Of a DNA stretch of 7,091 bases, positions 1-4,145 are shown in pieces; position 1 is the stretch's first letter, and each line of letters starts with the position of its first letter. Location of the stretch: assembly GCA_003132605.1 (NCBI GenBank), contig PKYJ01000075.1:1-7091 (forward strand). Direction: 5' to 3'. Made by a program: the position numbers and the translations under genes. This DNA is from Peptococcaceae bacterium (GTDB taxonomy: Bacteria > Bacillota > DSM-12270 > Thermacetogeniales > Thermacetogeniaceae). The notes beneath the pieces are model-generated. The model did no database searches and had not been told where the DNA came from. It worked only from the letters and a program-made list of their open reading frames with translations.

Positions 1-405
1 ATCATCCTGTTTCACGCCGGTGTGGATATTGGTTTGCCCCCGCCGATGCATTGCACTCCCGAGGGGTTGGCCAGGGTCCTGCACCGGTTTCCCGGCGGGC
101 GGATCGTTGCCGCCCACATGGGCGGCTACCGGTGCTGGAAAGGCGTGGCTCGCCACCTGGTCGGGAAGGATGTCTACTTTGATACCTCTTTTTCCTTCGC
201 AGACCTGGGCGCTGCAGGTATGGCCCGGCTGATCCGCGCCCATGGGCCGCACAAGGTGCTTTTCGGTACCGATTCTCCCTGGACCGGCCAGAAGGAGTCA
301 GTGGCAAGTATCCATGGCCTGGACCTGCCGCCGGGCGCCAAGGAGAGCATTCTCTACCGGAACGCTCTCTCCCTGCTGGGGTTTTCAACGAGTCCAGGGG
401 CTTAG
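1..405 (+). CDS. Amidohydrolase-family metal-dependent hydrolase, C-terminal part (5' end outside window)
   Basis: This is the last 134 codons of a gene whose start lies upstream; the frame is open from base 1 and stops at TAG 403-405. The visible part looks like the second half of an Amidohydrolase_2 (PF04909) TIM barrel. It shows FHAG (His at residue 5 of the fragment), AAHMGG (His39) and FGTDSPW (Asp91), which match the family's metal and catalytic His/Asp positions near the barrel strand ends. The segment between (GKDVYFDTSFSF) is the usual strand before the final Asp. Such proteins hydrolyse or decarboxylate small cyclic or amide substrates in the cytoplasm; the substrate cannot be told from this fragment. 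It reads toward the ferredoxin gene with a 114-nt gap and no convincing terminator, so co-transcription is possible but not shown. TatD-like DNase is a less likely alternative. Confidence 0.85.
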   Translation: MILFHAGVDIGLPPPMHCTPEGLARVLHRFPGGRIVAAHMGGYRCWKGVARHLVGKDVYFDTSFSFADLGAAGMARLIRAHGPHKVLFGTDSPWTGQKESVASIHGLDLPPGAKESILYRNALSLLGFSTSPGA

Positions 406-519
406 CGCCACTTAATTTTTTTGTGGAAGTTTTTCGGAGAAGGAATTTCAGATTTACTGGCGAATAGTTCCCCCTAAGGGATTATACATTCCTGTACATT
501 AAGGGAGGGGGTAACAAGC

Positions 520-759
520 ATGGCCGAGAAGAAGACGTACAAGTTCGATTTCGAGATCAAGCCGGACCTCTGTATGGATTGCGCTACCTGCTGGTTTGTT
601 TGCGAAAATGATGGCGGGAGCGGTGCGGTTTATGTAAAGATGAACGGGACAGCCGAATACGCCATTGACAAGGATATTTGCAGCCGTTGCGCCCGGTGCT
701 TCAGGGCGTGCCCGGTTGATGCCGTGGTGCGGATCAACAAAGCTGAAGAAAGCGCCTGA
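520..759 (+). CDS. Small 2[4Fe-4S] ferredoxin
   Basis: A 79-residue electron-transfer protein. Two four-cysteine motifs are visible: Cys18-x2-Cys21-x2-Cys24-x3-Cys28 and Cys54-x2-Cys57-x2-Cys60-x3-Cys64-Pro, the signature of a bacterial two-cluster ferredoxin. By family rule the first three cysteines of each motif plus the last of the other bind one cluster. The loop between motifs is longer than in clostridial ferredoxins (25 residues from Cys28 to Cys54), and the Pro normally after the fourth Cys of motif 1 is replaced by Glu. The protein is acidic and cytoplasmic, with no signal peptide. The ATG follows a strong GGGAGGGGG site. No good -35/-10 pair is visible upstream. The 3' side has an intrinsic terminator at 828-857. 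The redox partner is unknown; neither flanking gene is an obvious one. Confidence 0.9.
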   Translation: MAEKKTYKFDFEIKPDLCMDCATCWFVCENDGGSGAVYVKMNGTAEYAIDKDICSRCARCFRACPVDAVVRINKAEESA

Positions 760-786
760 TTATCCTTCATTCATCCCTTTTGCCCT

Positions 787-817
787 GTCGCCTCCGGCGC
801 TGGGCGTGGATTGAAAC
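787..817 (+). repeat. Solitary CRISPR-repeat-like sequence (type I-C style)
   Basis: The 31-nt stretch begins GTCGC, ends GCGTGGATTGAAAC, and has a GC-rich, partly self-complementary middle (CGCC at 789-792 can pair with GGCG at 803-806). Type I-C CRISPR repeats of Firmicutes typically begin GTCGC, end GTGGATTGAAAC or AAAT, are 32 nt long and fold into this kind of hairpin. One extra G in the 802-804 run would restore a standard repeat, so this looks like a one-base-short copy. No second copy lies 60-75 nt either side, no array is present and no cas gene is in the window. It sits between the ferredoxin stop and its terminator, so it should be part of the ferredoxin mRNA 3' end. It could be a relic, an insertion scar or a chance match; the match at both ends makes chance unlikely. 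Confidence 0.6.
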
Positions 818-827
818 GGAGACATGA

Positions 828-857
828 TTCCCTGCGCGCCTGCAGGGAACTTTTTTT
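828..857 (+). terminator. Intrinsic terminator after the ferredoxin gene
   Basis: Perfect 8-bp stem TTCCCTGC (828-835) / GCAGGGAA (842-849) with a 6-nt loop, followed by C and seven Ts (851-857). This is a textbook Rho-independent terminator. It separates the ferredoxin transcript from the ribosomal-cluster promoter about 70 nt downstream. Confidence 0.88.
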
Positions 858-866
858 AGTTTTAAA

Positions 867-922
867 AGAATCTACCTTAAATGCCTCGGGCTTGATGCCC
901 GAGGATCAAAATAAAAGATTCT
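867..922. repeat. Two-tier inverted repeat just upstream of the rpmG promoter
   Basis: The inner perfect 8-bp stem is CCTCGGGC (884-891) / GCCCGAGG (897-904) with a 5-nt loop. Around it lies an outer pair AGAATCT (867-873) / AGATTCT (916-922), separated from the inner stem by 10 and 11 nt. No T-run follows on the + strand, so it is not an ordinary terminator. The right outer arm ends 6 nt before the -35 box. It could be an operator, a DNA-level upstream element, or a structure in read-through RNA. The sequence does not decide which. Confidence 0.55.
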
Positions 923-928
923 CTTATA

Positions 929-958
929 TTGACAGGCGATGCGGGTCTATGCTAAAGT
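929..958 (+). promoter_or_regulatory. Housekeeping-sigma promoter of the rpmG-secE-nusG-rplKA cluster
   Basis: A perfect TTGACA -35 (929-934), an 18-nt spacer and a TAAAGT -10 (953-958), preceded by TG at 950-951 (extended -10). Transcription should start near 965, giving a leader of about 70 nt before rpmG. The nearest upstream terminator ends at 857, so this is the likely main promoter of the cluster. Confidence 0.78.
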
Positions 959-1033
959 AAGGTGCAATGTCTGTATGCTTGAGAGGTTCCAGTCTTTTTT
1001 TATTTATAAAGCTAATGCCAGGAGGTGGCCAGG

Positions 1034-1183
1034 TTGCGCGTCGGAGTTACTTTGGCCTGTACCGATTGCAAGAATCGTAACTATACCACGCAGAAGAATA
1101 AAAAGAACGACCCGGACCGGATCGAGTTTAAGAAGTTTTGCCCGGTTTGTAAAACTCACACGCTGCATCGCGAGACGAAGTAG
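1034..1183 (+). CDS. rpmG: 50S ribosomal protein L33
   Basis: A 49-residue large-subunit protein beginning at TTG 1034, read as Met-Arg-Val-Gly-Val-Thr. The start is set by an AGGAGGT site (1020-1026) 7 nt upstream; no in-frame ATG or GTG fits the family. Cys9-x2-Cys12 and Cys36-x2-Cys39 form the zinc ribbon of the zinc-containing form of L33; zinc-free paralogues lack these cysteines. The sequence between is rich in Lys and Asn, as expected for an rRNA-binding protein, and the length matches the family (about 49-50). L33 lies on the 50S subunit near the E site. It is the first gene after the strong promoter and is followed by secE after 61 nt, the usual Firmicute order. A naive ATG/GTG-only gene call would miss it. 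Confidence 0.94.
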   Translation: MRVGVTLACTDCKNRNYTTQKNKKNDPDRIEFKKFCPVCKTHTLHRETK

Positions 1184-1244
1184 CGGATGCCGCTCCCGCT
1201 TGCGGAGCGCGGCAAGGACTGCCAAAGGATGTGAAGGTGGCGCG

Positions 1245-1691
1245 ATGGGGAAAAAGGCCAGCACGATTAAGGCGAAGAAGGGCTCCAAGACTCAGGACGA
1301 TAAGGTGAAAACAGAGGCTGGGCAGGAGAATACTCCGGGAGAGGCGGTATCTGTGGCCCCGAAGCGGATGCTGGGATTTTTGCGTCTGACCAAGGGCGGC
1401 GAAAAACCCCAACCGGAAGCGTCCAAGAGAGTTCCGGCAGCACCGGGCAAGGGTAAGGAACCGGTGCGGGGGCCTGCCAATAGGGAGCCTGTGAAGTCCA
1501 GGACCCAGTTTTTCCAGGATGCGGTCAAGTTTTTGCAGAGTGCCTGGAGCGAATTGAAAAAAGTGCACTGGCCATCCCGCCAGGAATTGGTGGTCTACAC
1601 CACAGTGGTGATTGCCTCCGTCTTGGTCGTGGCAGTTCTGATCTGGATTGCGGACTCGGTTATCAGTCAGATCCTGAGCGTTATCCTGTAA
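1245..1691 (+). CDS. secE: Preprotein translocase subunit SecE with long N-terminal extension
   Basis: 148 residues. The last 60 (from about residue 89) are the SecE domain: an amphipathic surface helix, the conserved ELKKVHWPSRQE segment (Trp-Pro at 109-110), and one transmembrane helix at about 115-140. Minimal Firmicute SecE proteins are about 60 residues long, so the first 88 residues are an extension. They are rich in Lys, Pro, Gly and Glu, low in complexity and probably disordered. SecE clamps SecY in the SecYEG channel at the cytoplasmic membrane. The chosen start is ATG 1245 after GAAGGTGG. The frame is open up to 939, but that part overlaps rpmG and has no SecE character. The fusion of domain and tail is continuous with no frameshift. 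The function of the tail is not known from sequence. Confidence 0.93.
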   Translation: MGKKASTIKAKKGSKTQDDKVKTEAGQENTPGEAVSVAPKRMLGFLRLTKGGEKPQPEASKRVPAAPGKGKEPVRGPANREPVKSRTQFFQDAVKFLQSAWSELKKVHWPSRQELVVYTTVVIASVLVVAVLIWIADSVISQILSVIL

Positions 1692-1736
1692 GCTGCAGGT
1701 ACCCTGGTGCTAAAGTAGTTTGGTGCGATGAACGGA

Positions 1737-1765
1737 TGCAGCAAACGGCAGTGCCGGGCGCTGTA
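1737..1765 (+). other. Hairpin in the secE-nusG spacer
   Basis: TGCAGC (1737-1742) can pair with GCTGTA (1760-1765, one G-U pair), enclosing CGG (1746-1748) / CCG (1754-1756) around a 5-nt loop. No T-run follows, so it is not a terminator. Together with the hairpin at 1785-1800 it makes most of the nusG leader structured. The role is unknown. Confidence 0.4.
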
Positions 1766-1777
1766 GCAATTCCCCGG

Positions 1778-1808
1778 GGAGGTGGGGACCTGAGGGTCCC
1801 TTGTCTTT
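1778..1808 (+). promoter_or_regulatory. nusG ribosome binding site bridged by a hairpin
   Basis: The only good Shine-Dalgarno near nusG is GGAGGT (1778-1783), 25 nt from the ATG, which is too far for normal use. In between, GGGACC (1785-1790) and GGTCCC (1795-1800) form a perfect 6-bp stem with a TGAG loop. Folding it leaves about 9 unpaired nt between Shine-Dalgarno and ATG, a normal spacing. An in-frame TGA at 1791 excludes an earlier start. CCCC (1772-1775) could instead pair with GGGG (1784-1787), hiding the Shine-Dalgarno in a loop. Confidence 0.55.
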
Positions 1809-2336
1809 ATGGAAAAGAAATGGTTTGTGATTCACACTTATGCCGGTTATGAAAACAAGGTCAAGGCCAACCTGGAAAAGCGGGTCGAATCCATGAACAT
1901 GCAGGAGAAGGTCTTTCGTGTCCTGGTGCCTATGGTGGACGAGGTCGAGATCAAGGACGGCAAGCGTAAGGTTATCAAGCGGAAGATCTTTCCCGGCTAC
2001 GTGCTGGTGGAGATGATCCTCACCGACGACTCCTGGTACGTGGTTCGCAACACGCCCGGCGTTACCGGTTTTGTGGGTTCGGGAAACAAGCCGATCCCGC
2101 TGCTGCCGACGGAAGTGCGCGTCATCATGCGCCAGATGGGCCTGGATGAAGCACGCACCAAGATTGACCTGGACCTCGGGGAGAGCGTGCGGGTTATCAC
2201 CGGCCCCTTCGAGAACTTTATCGGCACCGTTGAGGAGATCTACCCGGAAAAGAGCAAGCTCAGGGTGCTGGTCTCCATGTTCGGGCGGGAGACGCCGGTG
2301 GAGTTGGCGCTTACTCAGATCGAAAAATTGGCCTAA
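1809..2336 (+). CDS. nusG: Transcription termination/antitermination factor NusG
   Basis: 175 residues, normal for NusG. The N-terminal NGN domain (about 1-110) begins MEKKWFVIHTYAGYE and contains KIFPGYVLVEM (Phe61-Pro62-Gly63-Tyr64), the surface that contacts the RNA polymerase clamp, followed by the NTPGVTGFVG segment. A C-terminal KOW domain (about 122-175) contains GESVRVITGPFENFIGTV. NusG travels with RNA polymerase and tunes pausing; through KOW it links to Rho or to ribosomal protein S10. The start at ATG 1809 is the only possible one: an in-frame TGA lies at 1791 and no other start codon falls between. Translation initiation looks unusual because the Shine-Dalgarno is hairpin-bridged. 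It sits 117 nt after secE and 102 nt before rplK. Confidence 0.96.
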   Translation: MEKKWFVIHTYAGYENKVKANLEKRVESMNMQEKVFRVLVPMVDEVEIKDGKRKVIKRKIFPGYVLVEMILTDDSWYVVRNTPGVTGFVGSGNKPIPLLPTEVRVIMRQMGLDEARTKIDLDLGESVRVITGPFENFIGTVEEIYPEKSKLRVLVSMFGRETPVELALTQIEKLA

Positions 2337-2343
2337 CATTCGA

Positions 2344-2411
2344 CAAACCACCAACGGCCAACGACTAATTTGACCCACAGGATGCAAATTCCAACGGTCA
2401 ACGGCCACTTT
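2344..2411 (+). repeat. Degenerate heptad repeats between nusG and rplK
   Basis: Four 7-nt units run in phase: CAAACCA, CCAACGG, CCAACGA, CTAATTT (2344-2371). After a 19-nt break out of phase come CCAACGG, TCAACGG, CCACTTT (2391-2411). The second block is led by ATGCAAATT, and this whole join recurs upstream of rpoB. It is non-coding and lies just before the weak rplK ribosome binding site. Confidence 0.6.
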
Positions 2412-2438
2412 AATTGAAGGGAAGAGTGAAAAAACAAC

Positions 2439-2864
2439 ATGGCCAAGAAGGTTGCAGCCATCATCAAGCTTCAAGTGAATGCAGGTAAGGCCACGCCGGC
2501 TCCACCGGTCGGCTCCGCCCTTGGACCCCATGGCCTGAACATCATGCAGTTCTGCAAAGAGTTCAACGAGCGTACTGCCAGCGATGCGGGGCTGGTGATC
2601 CCGGTAGAGGTGACCGTCTACGCCGATCGGACATTCAGCTTCATCTGCAAGACCCCGCCGGCCTCCATCCTGTTAAAGAAGGCGTTGGGGATCGAGGCCG
2701 CCTCCGGCGAGCCGAACCGGAAAAAGGTCGGTAAGGTAAACCGGGCCAAGGTGCGGGAGATCGCCGAATTCAAAATGCGGGACTTGAACGCCGCTTCGGT
2801 GGATGCAGCCATGCGCATGGTCGAAGGTACGGCCCGCAGCATGGGCATCGAAGTCGTCGAATAG
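2439..2864 (+). CDS. rplK: 50S ribosomal protein L11
   Basis: 141 residues, the normal family length. The N-terminal domain (about 1-70) carries the proline-rich LQVNAGKATPAPPVG segment and ALGPHGLNIMQFCKEFN, where thiopeptide antibiotics such as thiostrepton contact L11. The C-terminal domain (about 75-141) binds the GTPase-associated region of 23S rRNA and contains KKVGKVNRAKVREIAEFKM and ending GTARSMGIEVVE. L11 forms the base of the factor-binding stalk and supports factor-dependent GTP hydrolysis. The start is fixed by the family N-terminus MAKKVAAIIKLQ and an in-frame TGA at 2427. Its Shine-Dalgarno is poor: GAAGGGA ends 16 nt from the ATG, and the gap is A-rich, so initiation may be weaker than for its neighbours or coupled to other signals. 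Confidence 0.97.
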   Translation: MAKKVAAIIKLQVNAGKATPAPPVGSALGPHGLNIMQFCKEFNERTASDAGLVIPVEVTVYADRTFSFICKTPPASILLKKALGIEAASGEPNRKKVGKVNRAKVREIAEFKMRDLNAASVDAAMRMVEGTARSMGIEVVE

Positions 2865-2946
2865 TCGGTTCCGGCATAACACGAGATCAGAAACAAGAGG
2901 CAATATGTGATGTGAGCAGTGGTGTGCGGGAAGCGGGAAGTGACGG

Positions 2947-2989
2947 GTGCCCGCGCAGCGGGTGCAAAGGCATTAGCGGAGCTAATGCC
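2947..2989 (+). other. Two adjacent hairpins in the rplK-rplA spacer
   Basis: The first stem pairs GTGCCCGC (2947-2954) with GCGGGTGC (2958-2965), including two G-U pairs. The second is perfect: GGCATTAGC (2969-2977) / GCTAATGCC (2981-2989) over a GGA loop. No T-run follows, so neither is an intrinsic terminator. In other bacteria this leader region hosts RNA-processing or L1-binding sites; no clear L1 target motif was recognised here. Heptad repeats follow 7 nt downstream. Confidence 0.5.
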
Positions 2990-2996
2990 AACAAGT

Positions 2997-3017
2997 ATCG
3001 AACATCGAGCATCGAAA
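2997..3017 (+). repeat. Three tandem ATCGAAN-type heptads before rplA
   Basis: ATCGAAC, ATCGAGC and ATCGAAA follow each other exactly in phase. The same unit type recurs before rplJ at 4104-4131. The stretch is non-coding and ends about 40 nt before the rplA start. Confidence 0.65.
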
Positions 3018-3060
3018 AAGTGGGAGGAGCAATCCGTTAAACCCCGAGGAGGTAGTAACA

Positions 3061-3756
3061 ATGCCGAAGAGAGGTAAGAAGTACCAGACAGCCCTGGAGA
3101 AGTTCAACCGGAACACGATTTACGAACCGCCGGAGGCGTTGCGGCTGGTCAGGGAAGCGGCGCCGGCCAAGTTTGACGAGACTGTGGAGGTCGCCATCAG
3201 GTTGGGGATTGACGTCCGACATGCTGACCAGCAGGTGCGCGGGGCGGTAGTGCTCCCGAACGGGACCGGCAAGTCCCGGAAGGTGTTGGTGTTCGCCAAG
3301 GGCGACAAGGCTCAGGAGGCTGCGGATGCCGGCGCCGATCACGTGGGCGCCGATGACATGGTGGAGAAGATCCAGGGCGGTTGGATGGATTTTGAAGTAA
3401 CCGTGGCCACTCCTGACATGATGAGCACGGTGGGCAAGCTGGGCAAACTGCTCGGCCCCCGGGGGCTGATGCCGAACCCCAAGACCGGTACGGTCACCTT
3501 TGACATCGGCCGGGCGGTCAAGGAGATCAAGGCCGGGAAGATCGAGTACCGGGCTGACAAGACGGGGATTATCCATGCTCCCATCGGGAAGGTTTCCTTT
3601 ACACAGGAAAGCCTGGTGGAGAACTTCTATACCCTGATGGATGTGGTGGTCAGGGCAAAACCGGCTGTGTCCAAGGGACAGTATCTCAAGAGCGTGACCA
3701 TTTCCTCGACCATGGGGCCGGGGATTGGGGTCAGCGGCCAGCGGCCGGCCGTCTAA
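3061..3756 (+). CDS. rplA: 50S ribosomal protein L1
   Basis: 231 residues, the normal length. It opens MPKRGKKYQTALEKF, followed by KFDETVEVAIRLGID (Phe38, Glu43), the domain I RNA-contact region. The L1 signature LGPRGLMPNPKTGTV lies at 131-145 in domain II, and the protein closes with KSVTISSTMGPGIGV. L1 binds 23S rRNA helices 76-78 and forms the mobile stalk that helps release deacylated tRNA from the E site. In several bacteria it represses the L11-L1 mRNA by binding a leader that mimics rRNA. The ATG follows a strong GAGGAGGT site. It lies 196 nt after rplK, unusually long for this pair; the spacer is filled with hairpins and heptad repeats. A new promoter follows directly after the stop. 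Confidence 0.97.
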   Translation: MPKRGKKYQTALEKFNRNTIYEPPEALRLVREAAPAKFDETVEVAIRLGIDVRHADQQVRGAVVLPNGTGKSRKVLVFAKGDKAQEAADAGADHVGADDMVEKIQGGWMDFEVTVATPDMMSTVGKLGKLLGPRGLMPNPKTGTVTFDIGRAVKEIKAGKIEYRADKTGIIHAPIGKVSFTQESLVENFYTLMDVVVRAKPAVSKGQYLKSVTISSTMGPGIGVSGQRPAV

Positions 3757-3762
3757 AAATAT

Positions 3763-3791
3763 TTTACTTTCAAAAGAATATCTGTTATGAT
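3763..3791 (+). promoter_or_regulatory. Promoter of the rplJ-rplL unit
   Basis: TTTACT -35 (3763-3768), a 17-nt spacer and TATGAT -10 (3786-3791), with TG at 3783-3784 giving an extended -10. Transcription would start near 3797, right at the 5' edge of the L10 leader fold. It begins 6 nt after the rplA stop. Confidence 0.7.
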
Positions 3792-3796
3792 TTGTG

Positions 3797-3941
3797 AGTG
3801 ACCGGAGACAGCAGGCGCGGGTGCCGGGTGCCCTTTGGGCGTGGCGCGGCTTAATGTGTAAACACCTGCCGAGGTTCAGGGGATGAAGCATTTACGAGCG
3901 TGCAATTGCCCTACCGTTCTCCGGGAGGGCAATTTTATTTT
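3797..3941 (+). ncRNA. L10 leader (ribosomal protein autoregulatory RNA)
   Basis: This matches my memory of the Firmicute L10 leader family (Rfam L10_leader). A 5' element ACCGGAGACAGCAGG (3801-3815) and a 3' element ACACCTGCCGAGGT (3862-3875) pair through CAGG (3812-3815) and CCTG (3865-3868). They enclose a GC-rich arm with GCCC-TTT-GGGC at its tip (3830-3839). The CCTGCCGAGGT segment is the conserved part bound by L10 or the L10(L12)4 complex. In Bacillus-type systems binding favours a downstream terminator, and one is present at 3904-3941. It sits where expected, upstream of rplJ with its own promoter. A covariance-model search was not run. Confidence 0.82.
3904..3941 (+). terminator. Attenuator terminator of the L10 leader
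   Basis: Perfect 9-bp outer stem AATTGCCCT (3904-3912) / AGGGCAATT (3926-3934), with an inner CCG (3914-3916) / CGG (3922-3924), and a T-rich tail (3933-3941). This is the part of the leader expected to form when excess L10 is bound, stopping transcription before rplJ. Confidence 0.82.
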
Positions 3942-4145
3942 AAGGTACGAGGGATACACCCCGCTCGGGAAAATGTCTCCATGAATGTCCCCAATGTGAA
4001 AGATTGGGGTTCGCGGTCGGGAAGAAGTAATTGACTAAAAGCCGATGCCGACTTGGGGTGCGAGATTAGGGCAGGTGCCCCTTGCGGGCGCGGTTCGAGG
4101 ATAATCGAATATCGAACTTCTAACATCGAGGAAGGGAGGTGCGAG
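3942..4145 (+). other. Extra leader between the L10 attenuator and rplJ
   Basis: About 200 non-coding nt remain after the attenuator. They contain a perfect 7-bp hairpin CCCCAAT (3989-3995) / ATTGGGG (4003-4009) with a 7-nt loop. A GC hairpin GTGCCC (4075-4080, GT at the start) / GGGCGC (4086-4091) has one G-U pair. Heptad repeats occupy 4104-4131, followed by the GGGAGGTG ribosome binding site of rplJ. An in-frame open stretch from 4053 is a by-product of the repeats, not an N-terminal extension of L10. Confidence 0.55.
4104..4131 (+). repeat. Four tandem heptads before rplJ
   Basis: ATCGAAT, ATCGAAC, TTCTAAC and ATCGAGG run exactly in 7-nt phase. Fourteen further nt (AAGGGAG, GTGCGAG) keep the phase up to the rplJ ATG. 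The units are the same type as those before rplA. Read in frame they give the peptide IEYRTSNIE, a frequent false extension in gene calls. Confidence 0.65.

Noticed and set aside
406..519. Promoter for the ferredoxin gene (TATACA near 483-488, TTTACT near 453-458)
   Set aside because: The spacing between these boxes is about 24 nt, and no other pair at 16-18 nt is convincing.
965..1019. T-run at about 995-1001 in the rpmG leader as an attenuator
   Set aside because: No stable hairpin precedes the T-run.
939..1244. Upstream in-frame extension of secE (open frame from 939)
   Set aside because: It overlaps rpmG, starts at the promoter, has no ribosome binding site at its start and shows no SecE-like sequence. 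The family N-terminus and Shine-Dalgarno support ATG 1245.
1687..1716. Possible nusG promoter: TGCTAAAGTA at 1708-1717 is identical to the -10 region of the rpmG promoter
   Set aside because: The hexamer at the right -35 position (TGTAAG) is poor. An extended -10 alone is weak evidence inside an operon.
1710..2531. Long antisense open frame over nusG, and similar minus-strand frames over rplA, rplL and rpoB
   Set aside because: Their composition is that of reverse complements of GC-rich coding DNA (His/Leu/Arg/Pro rich), with no recognised domain, and they lie opposite certain genes.
1011..2990. Identical 10-mer GCTAATGCCA at 1011-1020 and 2981-2990
   Set aside because: The second copy is one arm of a hairpin and the first is not, and the flanks do not match. 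Too short to call a repeat.
3973..3980. 8-nt complement (ATGTCTCC) to the bases right after the CRISPR-like repeat (818-825), as a possible target
   Set aside because: An 8-nt match in 14 kb of two-strand sequence is quite possible by chance, the adjacent bases do not fit the TTC-type type I-C PAM, and the match does not extend.
4053..4145. Upstream in-frame extension of rplJ
   Set aside because: The encoded segment is made of translated heptad repeats (IEYRTSNIE), and the true start at 4146 has a strong ribosome binding site and the L10 N-terminus.
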